DNA of 64,000 nucleotides from Rhizobium sp. ARZ01 (GTDB lineage: Bacteria > Pseudomonadota > Alphaproteobacteria > Rhizobiales > Rhizobiaceae): contig NZ_JACVAE010000002.1 in the NCBI RefSeq assembly GCF_014851675.1, positions 372,001 to 436,000 on the forward strand, in the 5' to 3' direction. The notes below the pieces were generated by a model. That model was not told where the DNA came from. It worked only from the letters and a program-made list of their open reading frames with translations, and searched no databases. Below are positions 9,895 through 18,560 of this stretch, in pieces (within the stretch, counting starts at the first letter, position 1; every line of letters starts with the position of its first letter). Both the position numbers and the translations under genes were made by a program.

Positions 9895-10593
9895 ATGAAC
9901 GCACGCGAGCGCCTGATCGTCGGGCTGGACGTCCCGACCGTCGCCGAAGCCGAGGAGAAGGTCCGCGCACTCGGTGACAGCGTGCTGTTCTACAAGATCG
10001 GCTACCAGCTCGTCTTTGCCGGCGGACTGGAGTTCGCGCGCGACCTGGCCAGCGATGGCAAGAAGGTCTTCCTCGACATGAAGCTGCTCGACATCGACAA
10101 CACGGTGGCGAAGGGCGTGGAGAACATCGCAAAAATGGGAATGTCGATGCTGACGTTGCACGCCTATCCGAAGGCGATGCGCGCGGCCGTCGCGGCCGCA
10201 AAGGGTTCCGACCTCTGCCTGCTGGGCGTTACGGTACTGACCTCGATGGATGCAAGCGATGTCCATGAAGCCGGCTACGAACTCGATCCGCGTACGCTCG
10301 TGCTGCGCCGCGCGGAGCAGGCGCGCGCGGCAGGCATGGGCGGCATTGTCTGCTCCGCGGAAGAAGCGTCCGCCGTCCGCAAGATTGCCGGAGCCGACAT
10401 GGCGATCGTCACGCCGGGCATCCGCCCCGCCGGAGCCGAGAAGGGCGACCAGAAGCGCGTGATGACGCCGGCGGAGGCGCTAAAGGCCGGCTCCAGCCAT
10501 CTGGTCGTGGCTCGACCGATTGTGCAGGCCGCTGATCCGCGCGCCGCCGCAGAAGCGATCCTCGCCGAGATGGCGGGCGAACTGAAATCCTAG
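9895..10593 (+). CDS. pyrF: Orotidine-5'-phosphate decarboxylase
   Basis: Catalyses the last step of UMP synthesis. 232 residues, typical for the short bacterial form. N-terminal IVGLDVPT and the catalytic D-x-K-x-x-D array in [13 protein letters not shown] (about residues 59-71) are present, as are VTPGIRPAG and the C-terminal [10 protein letters not shown] phosphate site. The ATG is two bases after the stop of the preceding gene without a clear ribosome site of its own, so translational coupling is likely. Confidence 0.96.
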   Translation: MNARERLIVGLDVPTVAEAEEKVRALGDSVLFYKIGYQLVFAGGLEFARDLASDGKKVFLDMKLLDIDNTVAKGVENIAKMGMSMLTLHAYPKAMRAAVAAAKGSDLCLLGVTVLTSMDASDVHEAGYELDPRTLVLRRAEQARAAGMGGIVCSAEEASAVRKIAGADMAIVTPGIRPAGAEKGDQKRVMTPAEALKAGSSHLVVARPIVQAADPRAAAEAILAEMAGELKS

Positions 10594-10616
10594 ACGACAG
10601 AAAAGGGAGAGGAACC

Positions 10617-10904
10617 ATGGCCAAGGGATACTGGATCGCGCGCGTCGATGTTCGCGACACAGAGCGTTACAAGGACTATGTTGCGGCGGCGAAACCTGCC
10701 TTCGAAAAATATGGCGCCATCTTCCTGGCTCGCGGTGGGGCTTTCCAGAAACTGGAGGGCGAGGTCCGCGCCCGCAACGTGGTGATCGAATTTCCGTCGC
10801 TCCAGGCGGCACTCGACTGCTACAACTCGCCAGAATACCAGATCGCCGCCGCCATCCGCCAGGAAGTCGCCGACGCCGAAATGGTCGTGGTCGAGGGGGT
10901 CTGA
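10617..10904 (+). CDS. DUF1330-family small protein
   Basis: 95-residue cytoplasmic protein of the DUF1330 family (ferredoxin-like alpha-beta fold, dimeric; function unknown). The start MAKGYWIARVDVRDTERYKDYV and the middle FPSLQAALDCYNSPEYQ are characteristic. GGGAGAGG lies just before the start codon. It follows pyrF by 23 bases and probably shares its transcript, as it commonly does in rhizobia. Confidence 0.85.
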   Translation: MAKGYWIARVDVRDTERYKDYVAAAKPAFEKYGAIFLARGGAFQKLEGEVRARNVVIEFPSLQAALDCYNSPEYQIAAAIRQEVADAEMVVVEGV

Positions 10905-11022
10905 AACACTGCAGCAGCCATCACCGGATGATCCGAAAGGTGTGTGACGACAAGCCTTCACCTGCCGGTTTCTTTGGGCTATGTAGGCCACATCTACCTC
11001 GCCTATTCCAGGAGCTTCCCGC

Positions 11023-11997
11023 ATGACCCTCTCCAACCTTCCGCCGCAGGTCACCGTTTTCGGTGGTTCCGGATTCGTCGGGCGTCATGTGGTGCGAGCG
11101 TTGGCGAAGCGTGGCTATCGCATTCGGGTGGCCGTGCGTCGGCCGGATCTGGCTGGTTTCCTCCAGCCGATCGGCGGTCTCGGGCAAATTTCCTTCGTGC
11201 AGGCAAATCTACGCTATCGGGATTCCATCGACCGGGCGGTTCAGGACGCGGACCACGTCGTCAACTGCGTCGGCATCCTCTTTGAAAGCGGGCGCAACCG
11301 CTTCAACGCCGTGCAGGATTTCGGCGCCCGCGCGGTAGCCGAAGCCGCCCGCGCCCGCGGTGCCACGCTCACCCATATCTCGGCAATCGGCGCGGACGCG
11401 AATTCGGCATCTGACTATGCCAGGTCCAAGGGTCGCGGTGAGCTCGGCATCCGCCAAGTGCTGCCGGATGCGGTTGTCCTGCGCCCGTCGATCATCTTCG
11501 GGCCGGAGGACAGCTTCTTCAACAAGTTTGCCGAAATGTCGCGTTTTGCGCCAGCACTCCCCTTGATTGGCGGCGGACACACCAAATTCCAGCCGATCTA
11601 TGTCGCGGATGTCGCGGAAGCCGTTGCGCTTTCCGTCGATGGCAAGGCGGCAAAGGGAGCGACCTACGAGCTCGGCGGCCCTGAAATTCTGACGTTCCGC
11701 CAGTGTCTCGAACTGATGCTTCAGGTTATCGATCGCAAGCGGCCGCTGGTCTCCATTCCCTTCGGCATCGCCTCGCTGATTGGCTCCCTTTCTTCGCTCG
11801 TTCCCTTCGTCGATCCGCCGCTGACCGCCGACCAGGTGAAGCTCCTTCGGTCGGACAACATCGTATCGGACGCTGCGAAGAAGGACGGCCGCACTATTCA
11901 GCAACTCGGCATTACGCCGGCGCTCGCCGAAGCGATCCTGCCTTCCTATCTCGTGCGTTATCGCCCGCAGGGGCAGTTTACGCGCGGGACGCTCTAG
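11023..11997 (+). CDS. NDUFA9-like NAD(P)-binding protein (atypical SDR)
   Basis: 324 residues of the atypical extended SDR family that includes the mitochondrial complex I subunit NDUFA9. The dinucleotide-binding GGSGFVG motif is at about residues 14-20. The mid-protein YARSK segment keeps Tyr and Lys in the SDR order; FGPEDSFFNKFA and PIYVADVAEA are typical for this group. A role as a complex I accessory protein or quinone-linked reductase is possible but unproven in bacteria. It is probably its own transcription unit. Confidence 0.82.
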   Translation: MTLSNLPPQVTVFGGSGFVGRHVVRALAKRGYRIRVAVRRPDLAGFLQPIGGLGQISFVQANLRYRDSIDRAVQDADHVVNCVGILFESGRNRFNAVQDFGARAVAEAARARGATLTHISAIGADANSASDYARSKGRGELGIRQVLPDAVVLRPSIIFGPEDSFFNKFAEMSRFAPALPLIGGGHTKFQPIYVADVAEAVALSVDGKAAKGATYELGGPEILTFRQCLELMLQVIDRKRPLVSIPFGIASLIGSLSSLVPFVDPPLTADQVKLLRSDNIVSDAAKKDGRTIQQLGITPALAEAILPSYLVRYRPQGQFTRGTL

Positions 11998-12111
11998 GCC
12001 GTCCCTGACAGCCAGGATCGGCGGAGCCGGAATGGCAGCCGCCGATGCAACGTCTTGGCCCTCCGCAGGTGATCGGGTCGTTTCGACGACGTACGACTAT
12101 CCGGCAAGGGC

Positions 12112-12152
12112 ATCACCATTTGGGTGATCGGCAGAACGTTGCAGTTCTGCCG
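12112..12152. other. Two tandem hairpins before the small secreted-peptide gene
   Basis: ATCACC-N5-GGTGAT (12112-12128) is followed without a gap by CGGCAGAAC-N6-GTTCTGCCG (12129-12152), a perfect nine-pair stem. Neither is followed by a T-run in either direction, so this is not a classical terminator. It could end the NDUFA9-like transcript with Rho, or be a leader or small-RNA structure for the peptide gene at 12297. Confidence 0.5.
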
Positions 12153-12296
12153 CAGTAAAAAAATCCGTACTTTATTTACGCGACATTCAGCATGTTCCCT
12201 TATTGATGTTTTGCGGGGCGGCGCATACACACCGCCTCGCGCTACGGGCCAGACGGGCCAAAACGGCGCACATCTTTCCTTAAGGACCTCTTCGAC

Positions 12297-12449
12297 ATGG
12301 GCAAGGCAATTGCACTCTTCTTCGGCTGCGCAGCGCTGGTAATCCTGGCGGGCTCTTTCATGGCCCCGACCACGGTCGCTGCAGGCAAGCATGGCTGTGC
12401 GCCTGCCTACGGTGTCGATCCCTGCACGACCGCCTCGATCGCTCGCTGA
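12297..12449 (+). CDS. Small secreted peptide, 50 residues, unknown function
   Basis: A short gene beginning MGKAIALFFGCAALVILAG and ending in a 21-residue mature part with two Cys. A hydrophobic signal sequence (residues 4-20) and an A-x-A-like cleavage site near TTVAA|GK are visible, so the product should be exported. The two Cys (C34 and C43) are nine residues apart and could form a disulfide. AAGGA lies 12 bases upstream and a strong terminator follows 11 bases after the stop, which supports a real gene. I recognise no family. It could also be a lipoprotein-like or anchored peptide (C11 lies inside the signal). Confidence 0.6.
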   Translation: MGKAIALFFGCAALVILAGSFMAPTTVAAGKHGCAPAYGVDPCTTASIAR

Positions 12450-12454
12450 GCCGA

Positions 12455-12490
12455 CAAAAAAAGCCGGACGATCACGCCCGGCTTCCTGTT
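12455..12490. terminator. Bidirectional terminator between peptide gene and uppP
   Basis: AAGCCGG (12461-12467) pairs with CCGGCTT (12478-12484). A seven-A run lies on the left side, giving a T-run for the minus strand, and CCTGTTT lies on the right. It can serve both the rightward small gene and leftward uppP. Confidence 0.7.
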
Positions 12491-12528
12491 TCGCATTGTC
12501 AGACTGAGCCCTGCCGCAAGGGCGAACC

Positions 12529-13335
12529 TCACCCCCAGAGCGCCAGACCGATCAAGCCGGCCACGCCGATGATGATCCGCCAGATCGCGAAGGGTGCAAA
12601 GCCGCGCCGCGATACGAAATCGAGCAGCGAGCGCACCACGATGAGTGCCGCTACGAACGCGGCGGCGAAGCCAACGACGATCAGCATCCCATCATCGAAG
12701 CTCAATGCATCCCTGTTCTTGTAGAGATCGAGCGTAAAGGCGCCGAGCATCGTCGGCATGGCGAGGAAGAACGAAAACTCCGCGGCCGAACGCTTGTCCG
12801 TGCCCATCAGCAGCGCACCGGCGATCGTCGCGCCCGAGCGCGAGGTGCCAGGTACCATCGCCAGGCACTGAAACAGCCCAATCTTGAGGGCCAGGGACGG
12901 TGGGTAGTCCATCACGTCCTTGTAGCGCGGCGTCAGCGGCAGCCGGTCGATCGCATAAAGCACGACACCGCCGACGATCAGCACGATGCAGATCAACTGC
13001 GGCGTCTCGAACAGTACCGTCTTGATGAAGTCGTGCGCGACCACGCCGATCAGCGCCGCCGGCAGGAAGGCGATCAGGACGCAAAGCACGAAACGCCGCG
13101 CCTTCGCGCTCGAGGGCAATGCCAGTGCGATGTGGATAAGCTTCGTTGCATAGACGGCCAGAATGGCGAGGATGGCGCCAAGCTGAATCAAGACCGCGAA
13201 CGTGTTACCGGGTGACTTGAAGCCGAGAAAATGCCCGGCCAGGAGCACATGGGCCGTTGAGGAAACTGGGATAAACTCCGTCAGCCCTTCGATCAATCCG
13301 AGAACGAGGGCGCTGACAATCGACTGGTCGGCCAT
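12529..13335 (-). CDS. uppP: Undecaprenyl-diphosphatase (BacA type)
   Basis: Inner-membrane enzyme that dephosphorylates undecaprenyl pyrophosphate to recycle the lipid carrier for peptidoglycan and surface polysaccharides. 268 residues with about eight membrane spans. The two active-site motifs are intact: [14 protein letters not shown] near residues 16-29 and PGTSRSG near 162-168. ATG at 13335 is the only reasonable start. A bidirectional terminator follows. High copy of this enzyme is classically linked with bacitracin resistance. This is not the rhizobial symbiosis BacA peptide transporter, despite the shared older name. Confidence 0.95.
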   Translation of the reverse strand: MADQSIVSALVLGLIEGLTEFIPVSSTAHVLLAGHFLGFKSPGNTFAVLIQLGAILAILAVYATKLIHIALALPSSAKARRFVLCVLIAFLPAALIGVVAHDFIKTVLFETPQLICIVLIVGGVVLYAIDRLPLTPRYKDVMDYPPSLALKIGLFQCLAMVPGTSRSGATIAGALLMGTDKRSAAEFSFFLAMPTMLGAFTLDLYKNRDALSFDDGMLIVVGFAAAFVAALIVVRSLLDFVSRRGFAPFAIWRIIIGVAGLIGLALWG

Positions 13336-13506
13336 GAAGAATCCTTGAAGAGATGGTGTCGCAGGCGGACACGGGAATACTGATTCGCTTGTGTTTGCTT
13401 AACCATGTTCCTATAGCTTTGTGTCAAGAGTCGTGACCAGTGCAAACCGCCGCTATGCCATTTGGCCGGTCCGCGTCCTCCGACAATCATCAAAAGAAAC
13501 GCCAGA

Positions 13507-14199
13507 ATGCCGACCCTTTACCATCACCCGATGTCCTCCACTTCACGCTTTGTTCGGCTGATCCTATCCGAATACGGCTACCAGACCGATTTCGCGGAGG
13601 AACAGCCCTGGGAAAACCGGCGCGATTTCCTGGCGCTGAACCCGGCCGGAACGCTGCCCGTCTATGTCGACGACAGCATGCGCGCGCTCTGCGGCGCCAC
13701 CGTCATTTCCGAATATCTCGACGAGACGCATGGCGTTCTGAAGCGCGACCGCCGGCTTCTGGCGGAGGATCCCTTCCAGCGGGCGGAGATACGCCGACTG
13801 GTCGAGTGGTTCCTGCAGAAGCTGGAGCAGGACGTGACGCGGCCGCTGGTGCGCGAGCGCATCTTCAAGCTGCAGATGACGCCCGACCAGGGCGGCGGGC
13901 CACCCGACAGCAAGGTCCTGCGCAACTCGCGTGCGAACATCCGCCAGCACATGAAGTATCTTTCCTGGCTCGCCGGCTCGCGCACCTATCTCGCCGGCGA
14001 CCGGCTGAGTTATGCGGACCTTGCCGCAGCCGCCGCGATTTCCGTGCTGGACTATCTCGGCGAGATCAACTGGCTGGACGCCCCCCAGGCCAAGGACTGG
14101 TATCAGCGCATCAAGTCGCGCCCCTCCTTCCGTCCCCTGCTGGGTGAGCGTGTGCGCGGCGTAACCCCGGTCTCGCATTACGCGGACCTTGACTTTTAG
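13507..14199 (+). CDS. Glutathione S-transferase family protein
   Basis: 230 residues: an N-terminal thioredoxin-like glutathione-binding domain (about 1-80; [17 protein letters not shown], and the [12 protein letters not shown] turn with its cis-Pro) and a helical C-terminal domain (about 90-220; [17 protein letters not shown] is the N-capping box). The start at 13507 begins the family sequence; the frame is open back to 13462. It is directly followed by queG (10 bases), an arrangement I recall from several rhizobia. Substrate unknown. Confidence 0.88.
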   Translation: MPTLYHHPMSSTSRFVRLILSEYGYQTDFAEEQPWENRRDFLALNPAGTLPVYVDDSMRALCGATVISEYLDETHGVLKRDRRLLAEDPFQRAEIRRLVEWFLQKLEQDVTRPLVRERIFKLQMTPDQGGGPPDSKVLRNSRANIRQHMKYLSWLAGSRTYLAGDRLSYADLAAAAAISVLDYLGEINWLDAPQAKDWYQRIKSRPSFRPLLGERVRGVTPVSHYADLDF

Positions 14200-14209
14200 G
14201 GCCGAAGCC

Positions 14210-15373
14210 ATGCCCGGCGTCGTCGTCAGCACGGAGCGCTCCAGCAGAGCGCGGGACAAGCTCAAGGCGTTCCTGCTCTCCGAAGCCGCGGACAAGGGTT
14301 TCGACATCTGCCGCATTGCACGGCCGGACTCGATTCCCGACGCACCGCAGCGGCTCAAGGAGTTCATTGATGCCGGCCGCCAGGGGACGATGGACTGGAT
14401 GGCAGAAACGCGCGACCGTCGGGCTGATCCGCGCGTGCTCTGGGGCGACGTACGCTCGGTGATCCTTTTCGGGATGAACTACGGACCCGACGAGGATCCC
14501 CGTGTCGTGCTTGCCATGCCCGACCGGGCGGCAATCTCGGTCTACGCCCGCAATCGCGACTATCACGACGTCATCAAGGGCAGACTGAAGGAGATCGCCA
14601 CCAGATTTGCCGCGCGTGCCGGCGAGGACGTGAAGGTGTTCGTGGACACGGCGCCCGTTATGGAGAAGCCGCTTTCCATGCAGGCCGGACTCGGTTGGCA
14701 GGGCAAGCACACAAACCTCGTCAGCCGCGAATTTGGCTCCTGGCTTTTTCTCGGAAGCATGTTCACCACCGCCGAGCTCGCGCCGGATGAGCCGGAGCGC
14801 GACCATTGCGGCTCCTGCCGGGCCTGTCTTGACGCCTGCCCGACGAACGCCTTTCCGGCACCCTACAAGATCGACGCACGCCGCTGCATTTCCTATCTCA
14901 CCATCGAGCATAAGGGCGTCATCGACCGGGAACTGCGCCCGCTGATCGGCAACCGCATCTACGGCTGCGACGACTGTCTTGCCGCTTGTCCCTGGAACAA
15001 ATTCGCCGCATCGGCTTCCGAAATGAAGTTTCACGCCCGCGAAGATCTGAAGGCACCGCGTATCGCCGAATTGCTCGAGTTAGACGACTCAGCCTTCAGG
15101 ACGCTGTTTTCCGGCTCCCCGGTCAAGCGGATCGGTCGCGACCGGTTCGTGCGCAACCTCTTGATTGCGGCTGGAAACAGCGGCGATGCGGCATTGATAC
15201 CGACCTGCGAGAGCCTGACGAACGACGCCTCTCCCACCGTGCGCGGCATGGCGGTGTGGGCACTTGCACGGCTCATGTGTAAAGAGGACTTTCACCGGCT
15301 TGCCGCGAGGATAGCCGACGAGGCCGACCCGGAGGTGCGGGCGGAGTATGAAGTTGCGATGGAGGTCGTCTGA
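14210..15373 (+). CDS. queG: Epoxyqueuosine reductase
   Basis: Cobalamin and two [4Fe-4S] cluster enzyme that reduces epoxyqueuosine to queuosine in tRNA anticodons. Both ferredoxin-like Cys sets are visible: [12 protein letters not shown] (about residues 200-211) and CDDCLAACP (about 253-261). The catalytic Asp sits in VDTAPVMEK (about 146), and a HEAT-like C-terminal tail is present. The TTG at 14189 could add seven residues, but the ATG at 14210 is more usual and leaves a 10-base gap to gst. Its stop overlaps the next start (TGATG), indicating coupling. Confidence 0.93.
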   Translation: MPGVVVSTERSSRARDKLKAFLLSEAADKGFDICRIARPDSIPDAPQRLKEFIDAGRQGTMDWMAETRDRRADPRVLWGDVRSVILFGMNYGPDEDPRVVLAMPDRAAISVYARNRDYHDVIKGRLKEIATRFAARAGEDVKVFVDTAPVMEKPLSMQAGLGWQGKHTNLVSREFGSWLFLGSMFTTAELAPDEPERDHCGSCRACLDACPTNAFPAPYKIDARRCISYLTIEHKGVIDRELRPLIGNRIYGCDDCLAACPWNKFAASASEMKFHAREDLKAPRIAELLELDDSAFRTLFSGSPVKRIGRDRFVRNLLIAAGNSGDAALIPTCESLTNDASPTVRGMAVWALARLMCKEDFHRLAARIADEADPEVRAEYEVAMEVV

Positions 15374-16245
15374 TGCGTTTGCTGGTGTTGGGAGCGGGGT
15401 TTTCCGGTCGGGCGATCGCCCAGGCGTTCATGCTCGCCGGCTTTTCGGCGGTGGGCACGACGCGCTCGCCGGACAAGCAGGTGGCGCTCGCCGTCCTTGG
15501 TATCGAGCCCTTGCTCTTTGACGGCGAAGCCATCTCCGCTGAACTGGCAAGCGTGATGGAGGGGGCCACGCATCTCGTCCAGTCGATCGCGCCGGGAAAG
15601 AACGGTGATCCGCTGTTCCGGCCCGGCACGAAGCCGGTTGGCGATCTGATGCCGAACCTGCAATGGGTCGGCTACCTATCGACGGTCGGCGTCTATGGCG
15701 ACCACAAGGGGGCGTGGGTTGATGAAGACACGCCAATCCACCCGGCCTCCACACGCTCGGTCGAGCGGGTCGAGGCGGAAGAGCGCTGGCTCGCCTTCTC
15801 TGAGCAATGTGGCCTGCCCGTCGCCGTTCTGCGGCTGGCCGGCATCTATGGTCCTGGCCGCAATGCGCTGCGCAACGTCGAAGAGGGCACGGCTCGACGG
15901 CTGATCAAGAAGGATCAGGTCTTCAATCGTATCCGGGTCGAGGATATCGGCGGCTCGGCGCTGTTTCTGGCGCGCGGCGGGCACAGCGGCGTCTTCAACA
16001 TCACCGATGATGAGCCCGGCCCGCCGCAGGATGTCGTGGCGGAGGCCGCCCGGCTCATGGGTGCCGAAATGCCGCCGGAAGTTCCCTTCGAGACGGCCGA
16101 ACTTTCGCCCATGGCGCGATCGTTCTACGGTGAAAACAAGCGCGTTTCGAACGCCAGAATTCGCTCGCTCGGCTTCTTCTTCCGATACCCGAATTACCGC
16201 ATGTCACTGGCGCAGATGTGGAGTGACAACGACTGGCGCGGTTGA
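15373..16245 (+). CDS. NAD(P)-dependent epimerase/dehydratase-like SDR protein
   Basis: 290 residues of the atypical SDR group that includes E. coli YeeZ. The nucleotide-binding GAGFSG motif is at residues 7-12. STVGVYG (about 103-109) is the usual active-site strand, but the Tyr-x-x-x-Lys pair is not evident, as in other atypical SDRs, so activity is uncertain. IYGPGRNALRNV and the substrate-side NKRVSN segment match this subgroup. Its ATG shares one base with the queG stop. Confidence 0.8.
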   Translation: MRLLVLGAGFSGRAIAQAFMLAGFSAVGTTRSPDKQVALAVLGIEPLLFDGEAISAELASVMEGATHLVQSIAPGKNGDPLFRPGTKPVGDLMPNLQWVGYLSTVGVYGDHKGAWVDEDTPIHPASTRSVERVEAEERWLAFSEQCGLPVAVLRLAGIYGPGRNALRNVEEGTARRLIKKDQVFNRIRVEDIGGSALFLARGGHSGVFNITDDEPGPPQDVVAEAARLMGAEMPPEVPFETAELSPMARSFYGENKRVSNARIRSLGFFFRYPNYRMSLAQMWSDNDWRG

Positions 16246-16631
16246 GGTCGCCGATCGGTTAACAGAAGGTTGCCAAATGCGGCTCACACCCGCCCAAGTT
16301 TCGTCAACATTGCGCAACCTTAACGAGATATAGCCCCTCAATAGATTCGGTTTAGGGTACTCTTTTCGGCGTATGTGCAATTTTTTTTCACTGCCTCCAG
16401 GCGGTCGAGGCGGATTTTTCTAAGTATGTCAACACTTCAAGATTATCACTGATTCTAAACGACTTTTCCTGACCAAACAGTGGTTAAACGGACGACGTCG
16501 GCATTTTATTCAAATTATTTCCAACTTATTAACGAAGTAACCCGCCCCAGGGCGAGCGATTTTTCGCCATTTTTCGCCCGAATACACAGAGCTGTCGAAA
16601 GAAACCGGACACCAGCTCTGAGGGGTTCATC
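16246..16631. other. AT-richer intergenic region before the RlpA-like gene
   Basis: 386 bases without a gene. A weak terminator-like hairpin (GCCTC 16393-16397 with GAGGC 16407-16411, then a five-T run at 16415-16419) may end the SDR transcript. The stretch 16420-16560 is markedly AT-rich compared with its surroundings and probably holds the promoter of the next gene. A leader hairpin is at 16587-16620. Confidence 0.55.
16587..16620 (+). promoter_or_regulatory. 5' leader hairpin next to the RlpA ribosome site
   Basis: CAGAGCTG (16587-16594) pairs perfectly with CAGCTCTG (16613-16620) across 18 bases. The last paired base is followed at once by AGGGG, the likely ribosome site of the gene at 16632. 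The stem could modulate ribosome access or stabilise the mRNA. Confidence 0.45.
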
Positions 16632-16994
16632 ATGTCTGTCAAATCCTCTGCTGCGGCACTTGCTGCCATCATCATCGCTGCGCCCGTTACCTTCGCATCT
16701 GTCGCCGAAGCTGCCGGCTGCGGCGGCGCCTCCTGGTACGCCCTGACATCGAAGACCGCCTCCGGCGAGCGCATGAACCCGGCCAAGCTGACAGCGGCCC
16801 ACAAGACCCTGCGCTTCGGCACCAAGGTCAAGGTCACCAATGCCAAGAACGGCAAGAGCGTCGTCGTGCGCATCAACGACCGTGGTCCGTTCATCCGCGG
16901 CCGCGTGCTCGACCTTTCCAAGGCGGCGGCCTCTGAGATCGGCATGATCAGCTCTGGCCACGCAAAGGTCTGCTATCAGATCATCAGCAGCTGA
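16632..16994 (+). CDS. Short RlpA-like (DPBB-domain) secreted protein
   Basis: 120 residues: a signal peptide (cleavage near SVAEA|A, about residue 27) followed by a single double-psi beta-barrel domain. The typical [18 protein letters not shown] start, the [11 protein letters not shown] strand and [17 protein letters not shown] with its catalytic-site Asp are present. RlpA proteins are septal-ring lytic transglycosylases, but this one lacks the usual lipobox and the C-terminal SPOR domain, so septal targeting is doubtful. It is more likely a periplasmic or secreted cell-wall protein. Own promoter in the AT-rich upstream region. Confidence 0.85.
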   Translation: MSVKSSAAALAAIIIAAPVTFASVAEAAGCGGASWYALTSKTASGERMNPAKLTAAHKTLRFGTKVKVTNAKNGKSVVVRINDRGPFIRGRVLDLSKAAASEIGMISSGHAKVCYQIISS

Positions 16995-17074
16995 CGCTGC
17001 CACGGCAAATCGACGCCCATCGGCTTGCTCTTGCCGGCCATCGCCGTTACCACGGCGAAAAACGGAGTTGAGCA

Positions 17075-18361
17075 ATGCGATTGGGTGGACGGCTCGCAGG
17101 AGCCATCGAGGTTCTGGCGGATATCGAGGCGCGCAAGCGTCCGGTCGCCGACGCGCTGAAGGACTGGGGCCTCGCCCACCGTTTCGCCGGTTCCGGAGAC
17201 CGGGCGGCGATCGGCAACATCGTCTACGATGCGCTGCGCATGAAACTCTCGCACGCCTACCTGATGGACGACGATAGCGCGGCTTCCCTTGCCCTTGGTG
17301 TGATGCTGCGCCAATGGGGCCTGACAGCCGAGACGCTGACCAAGGAACTGGACGGCGACAAGTTTGCTCCGGACATTCCCACCGAACGGCTCGCGGCGTT
17401 TGCCGCCCGCCGTCTGGAAAATGCGCCGCTACATGTGCAGGGCGACATTCCCGAGTGGGTGCAGCCTTCCTTCGCAGAGAATTTCTCCGACGACTGGCTC
17501 GCCGAAGCCAAGGCGCTGACCGGGCGTCCGACGCTCGACCTCAGGGCCAATACTCTGAAGGCCTCGCGCGAGAAAGTGCTCAAAGCATTGGAACGCAGCG
17601 GTGCGGCGCCGACGACGATCGCGCGCAACGGCATCCGCATTCCTGCCGGCGTAGGTCCATCGCGGCTTCCGAACGTCACCGCCGAGCTCTCGTTCCAGAA
17701 GGGTTGGTTCGAGGTGCAGGACGAAGGATCGCAGATCGTCGCCGATCTGGTCTTCCCGCGGGAAGGCGAGCAGGTGCTCGATTTCTGCGCCGGCGGCGGC
17801 GGCAAGACGCTCGCCATGTCGGCTGCTATGAACAACAAGGGACAGGTGCACGCCTACGACGCTGACCGCAAGCGGCTGGCACCGATCATCGAGCGGCTCA
17901 AGCGCGCCGGCACGCGCAATGTCCAGGTGCATGAGGATCTCACCAGCCTGTCGCCGCTTGCCGGCCGGTTCGATCGCGTGCTGGTCGACGCACCATGCAC
18001 CGGCACCGGCACCTGGCGCCGCCGGCCCGACACGAAGTGGCGACTCACGGAAAAAAACCTTGAGGAGCGGCTCGCGCAACAGGAAGAGGCGCTGGCGAGT
18101 GCTGCAAACTTCGTGCGCCCGGGCGGCTATCTGCTCTACGTGACCTGCTCGGTGCTGCCTGAGGAAAACGAAAACCAGGTCTACGGCTTCTGCGAAGACA
18201 ACCCGGCCTTCGAAATCCTTTCCGCGGCGGAAGTGTGGGAAGACCTGTTCGGTACGGACAAGCCGCAGCCCTGGTCGGCAGACATGAAGACGGTGACTCT
18301 GACGCCGGCTTCGACCGACACCGACGGCTTTTTCTTCTGCGCCATGGTCCGAAATTCCTGA
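17075..18361 (+). CDS. RsmB/NOP-family rRNA cytosine-C5 methyltransferase
   Basis: 428 residues: an N-terminal NusB-like/RNA-binding part (about 1-140) and a Rossmann methyltransferase core. SAM motif I VLDFCAGGGGKTLAMSA lies at about 234-250, motif IV VDAPCTGTGTWRRRPD contains C308, and motif VI YVTCSVLPEEN contains the catalytic C358. This matches the two-Cys mechanism of RNA m5C methyltransferases. RsmB acts on C967 of 16S rRNA in E. coli; the precise target here is inferred. Likely its own transcription unit. Confidence 0.88.
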   Translation: MRLGGRLAGAIEVLADIEARKRPVADALKDWGLAHRFAGSGDRAAIGNIVYDALRMKLSHAYLMDDDSAASLALGVMLRQWGLTAETLTKELDGDKFAPDIPTERLAAFAARRLENAPLHVQGDIPEWVQPSFAENFSDDWLAEAKALTGRPTLDLRANTLKASREKVLKALERSGAAPTTIARNGIRIPAGVGPSRLPNVTAELSFQKGWFEVQDEGSQIVADLVFPREGEQVLDFCAGGGGKTLAMSAAMNNKGQVHAYDADRKRLAPIIERLKRAGTRNVQVHEDLTSLSPLAGRFDRVLVDAPCTGTGTWRRRPDTKWRLTEKNLEERLAQQEEALASAANFVRPGGYLLYVTCSVLPEENENQVYGFCEDNPAFEILSAAEVWEDLFGTDKPQPWSADMKTVTLTPASTDTDGFFFCAMVRNS

Positions 18362-18397
18362 ATTTCTGCGTCAGGCGGCAATGCCTGCGGCTCAAAC

Positions 18398-18414
18398 CGT
18401 CGAACGGTTCTAAA
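18398..18414 (+). promoter_or_regulatory. Putative Irr-type iron control element (ICE)
   Basis: The 17-mer CGTCGAACGGTTCTAAA matches the palindrome TTTAGAAC-N-GTTCTAAA at 13 of 16 defined positions, with the whole right arm exact. It lies 147 bases upstream of the imelysin operon and 10 bases before a good -35-like TTGACA (18424-18429). The ICE consensus is from memory; Irr control is inferred. Confidence 0.45.
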
Positions 18415-18560
18415 CTATACACTTTGACACCAGTTTAATTTTGCGCGAAGAGACTCCGGCCTGAACGCCCGGCTCCGGGCGATGTCCCGGCACGTCGTTC
18501 GCCCGCATGGGGAGGGGCGCCGGGAAGGAACGAAACTCGAATGGGACCCCAGGAGAAATC

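Noticed and set aside
12112..12152. Tandem hairpins as a classical terminator of the NDUFA9-like gene
   Set aside because: No T-run follows on either strand; listed as an unexplained structure instead.
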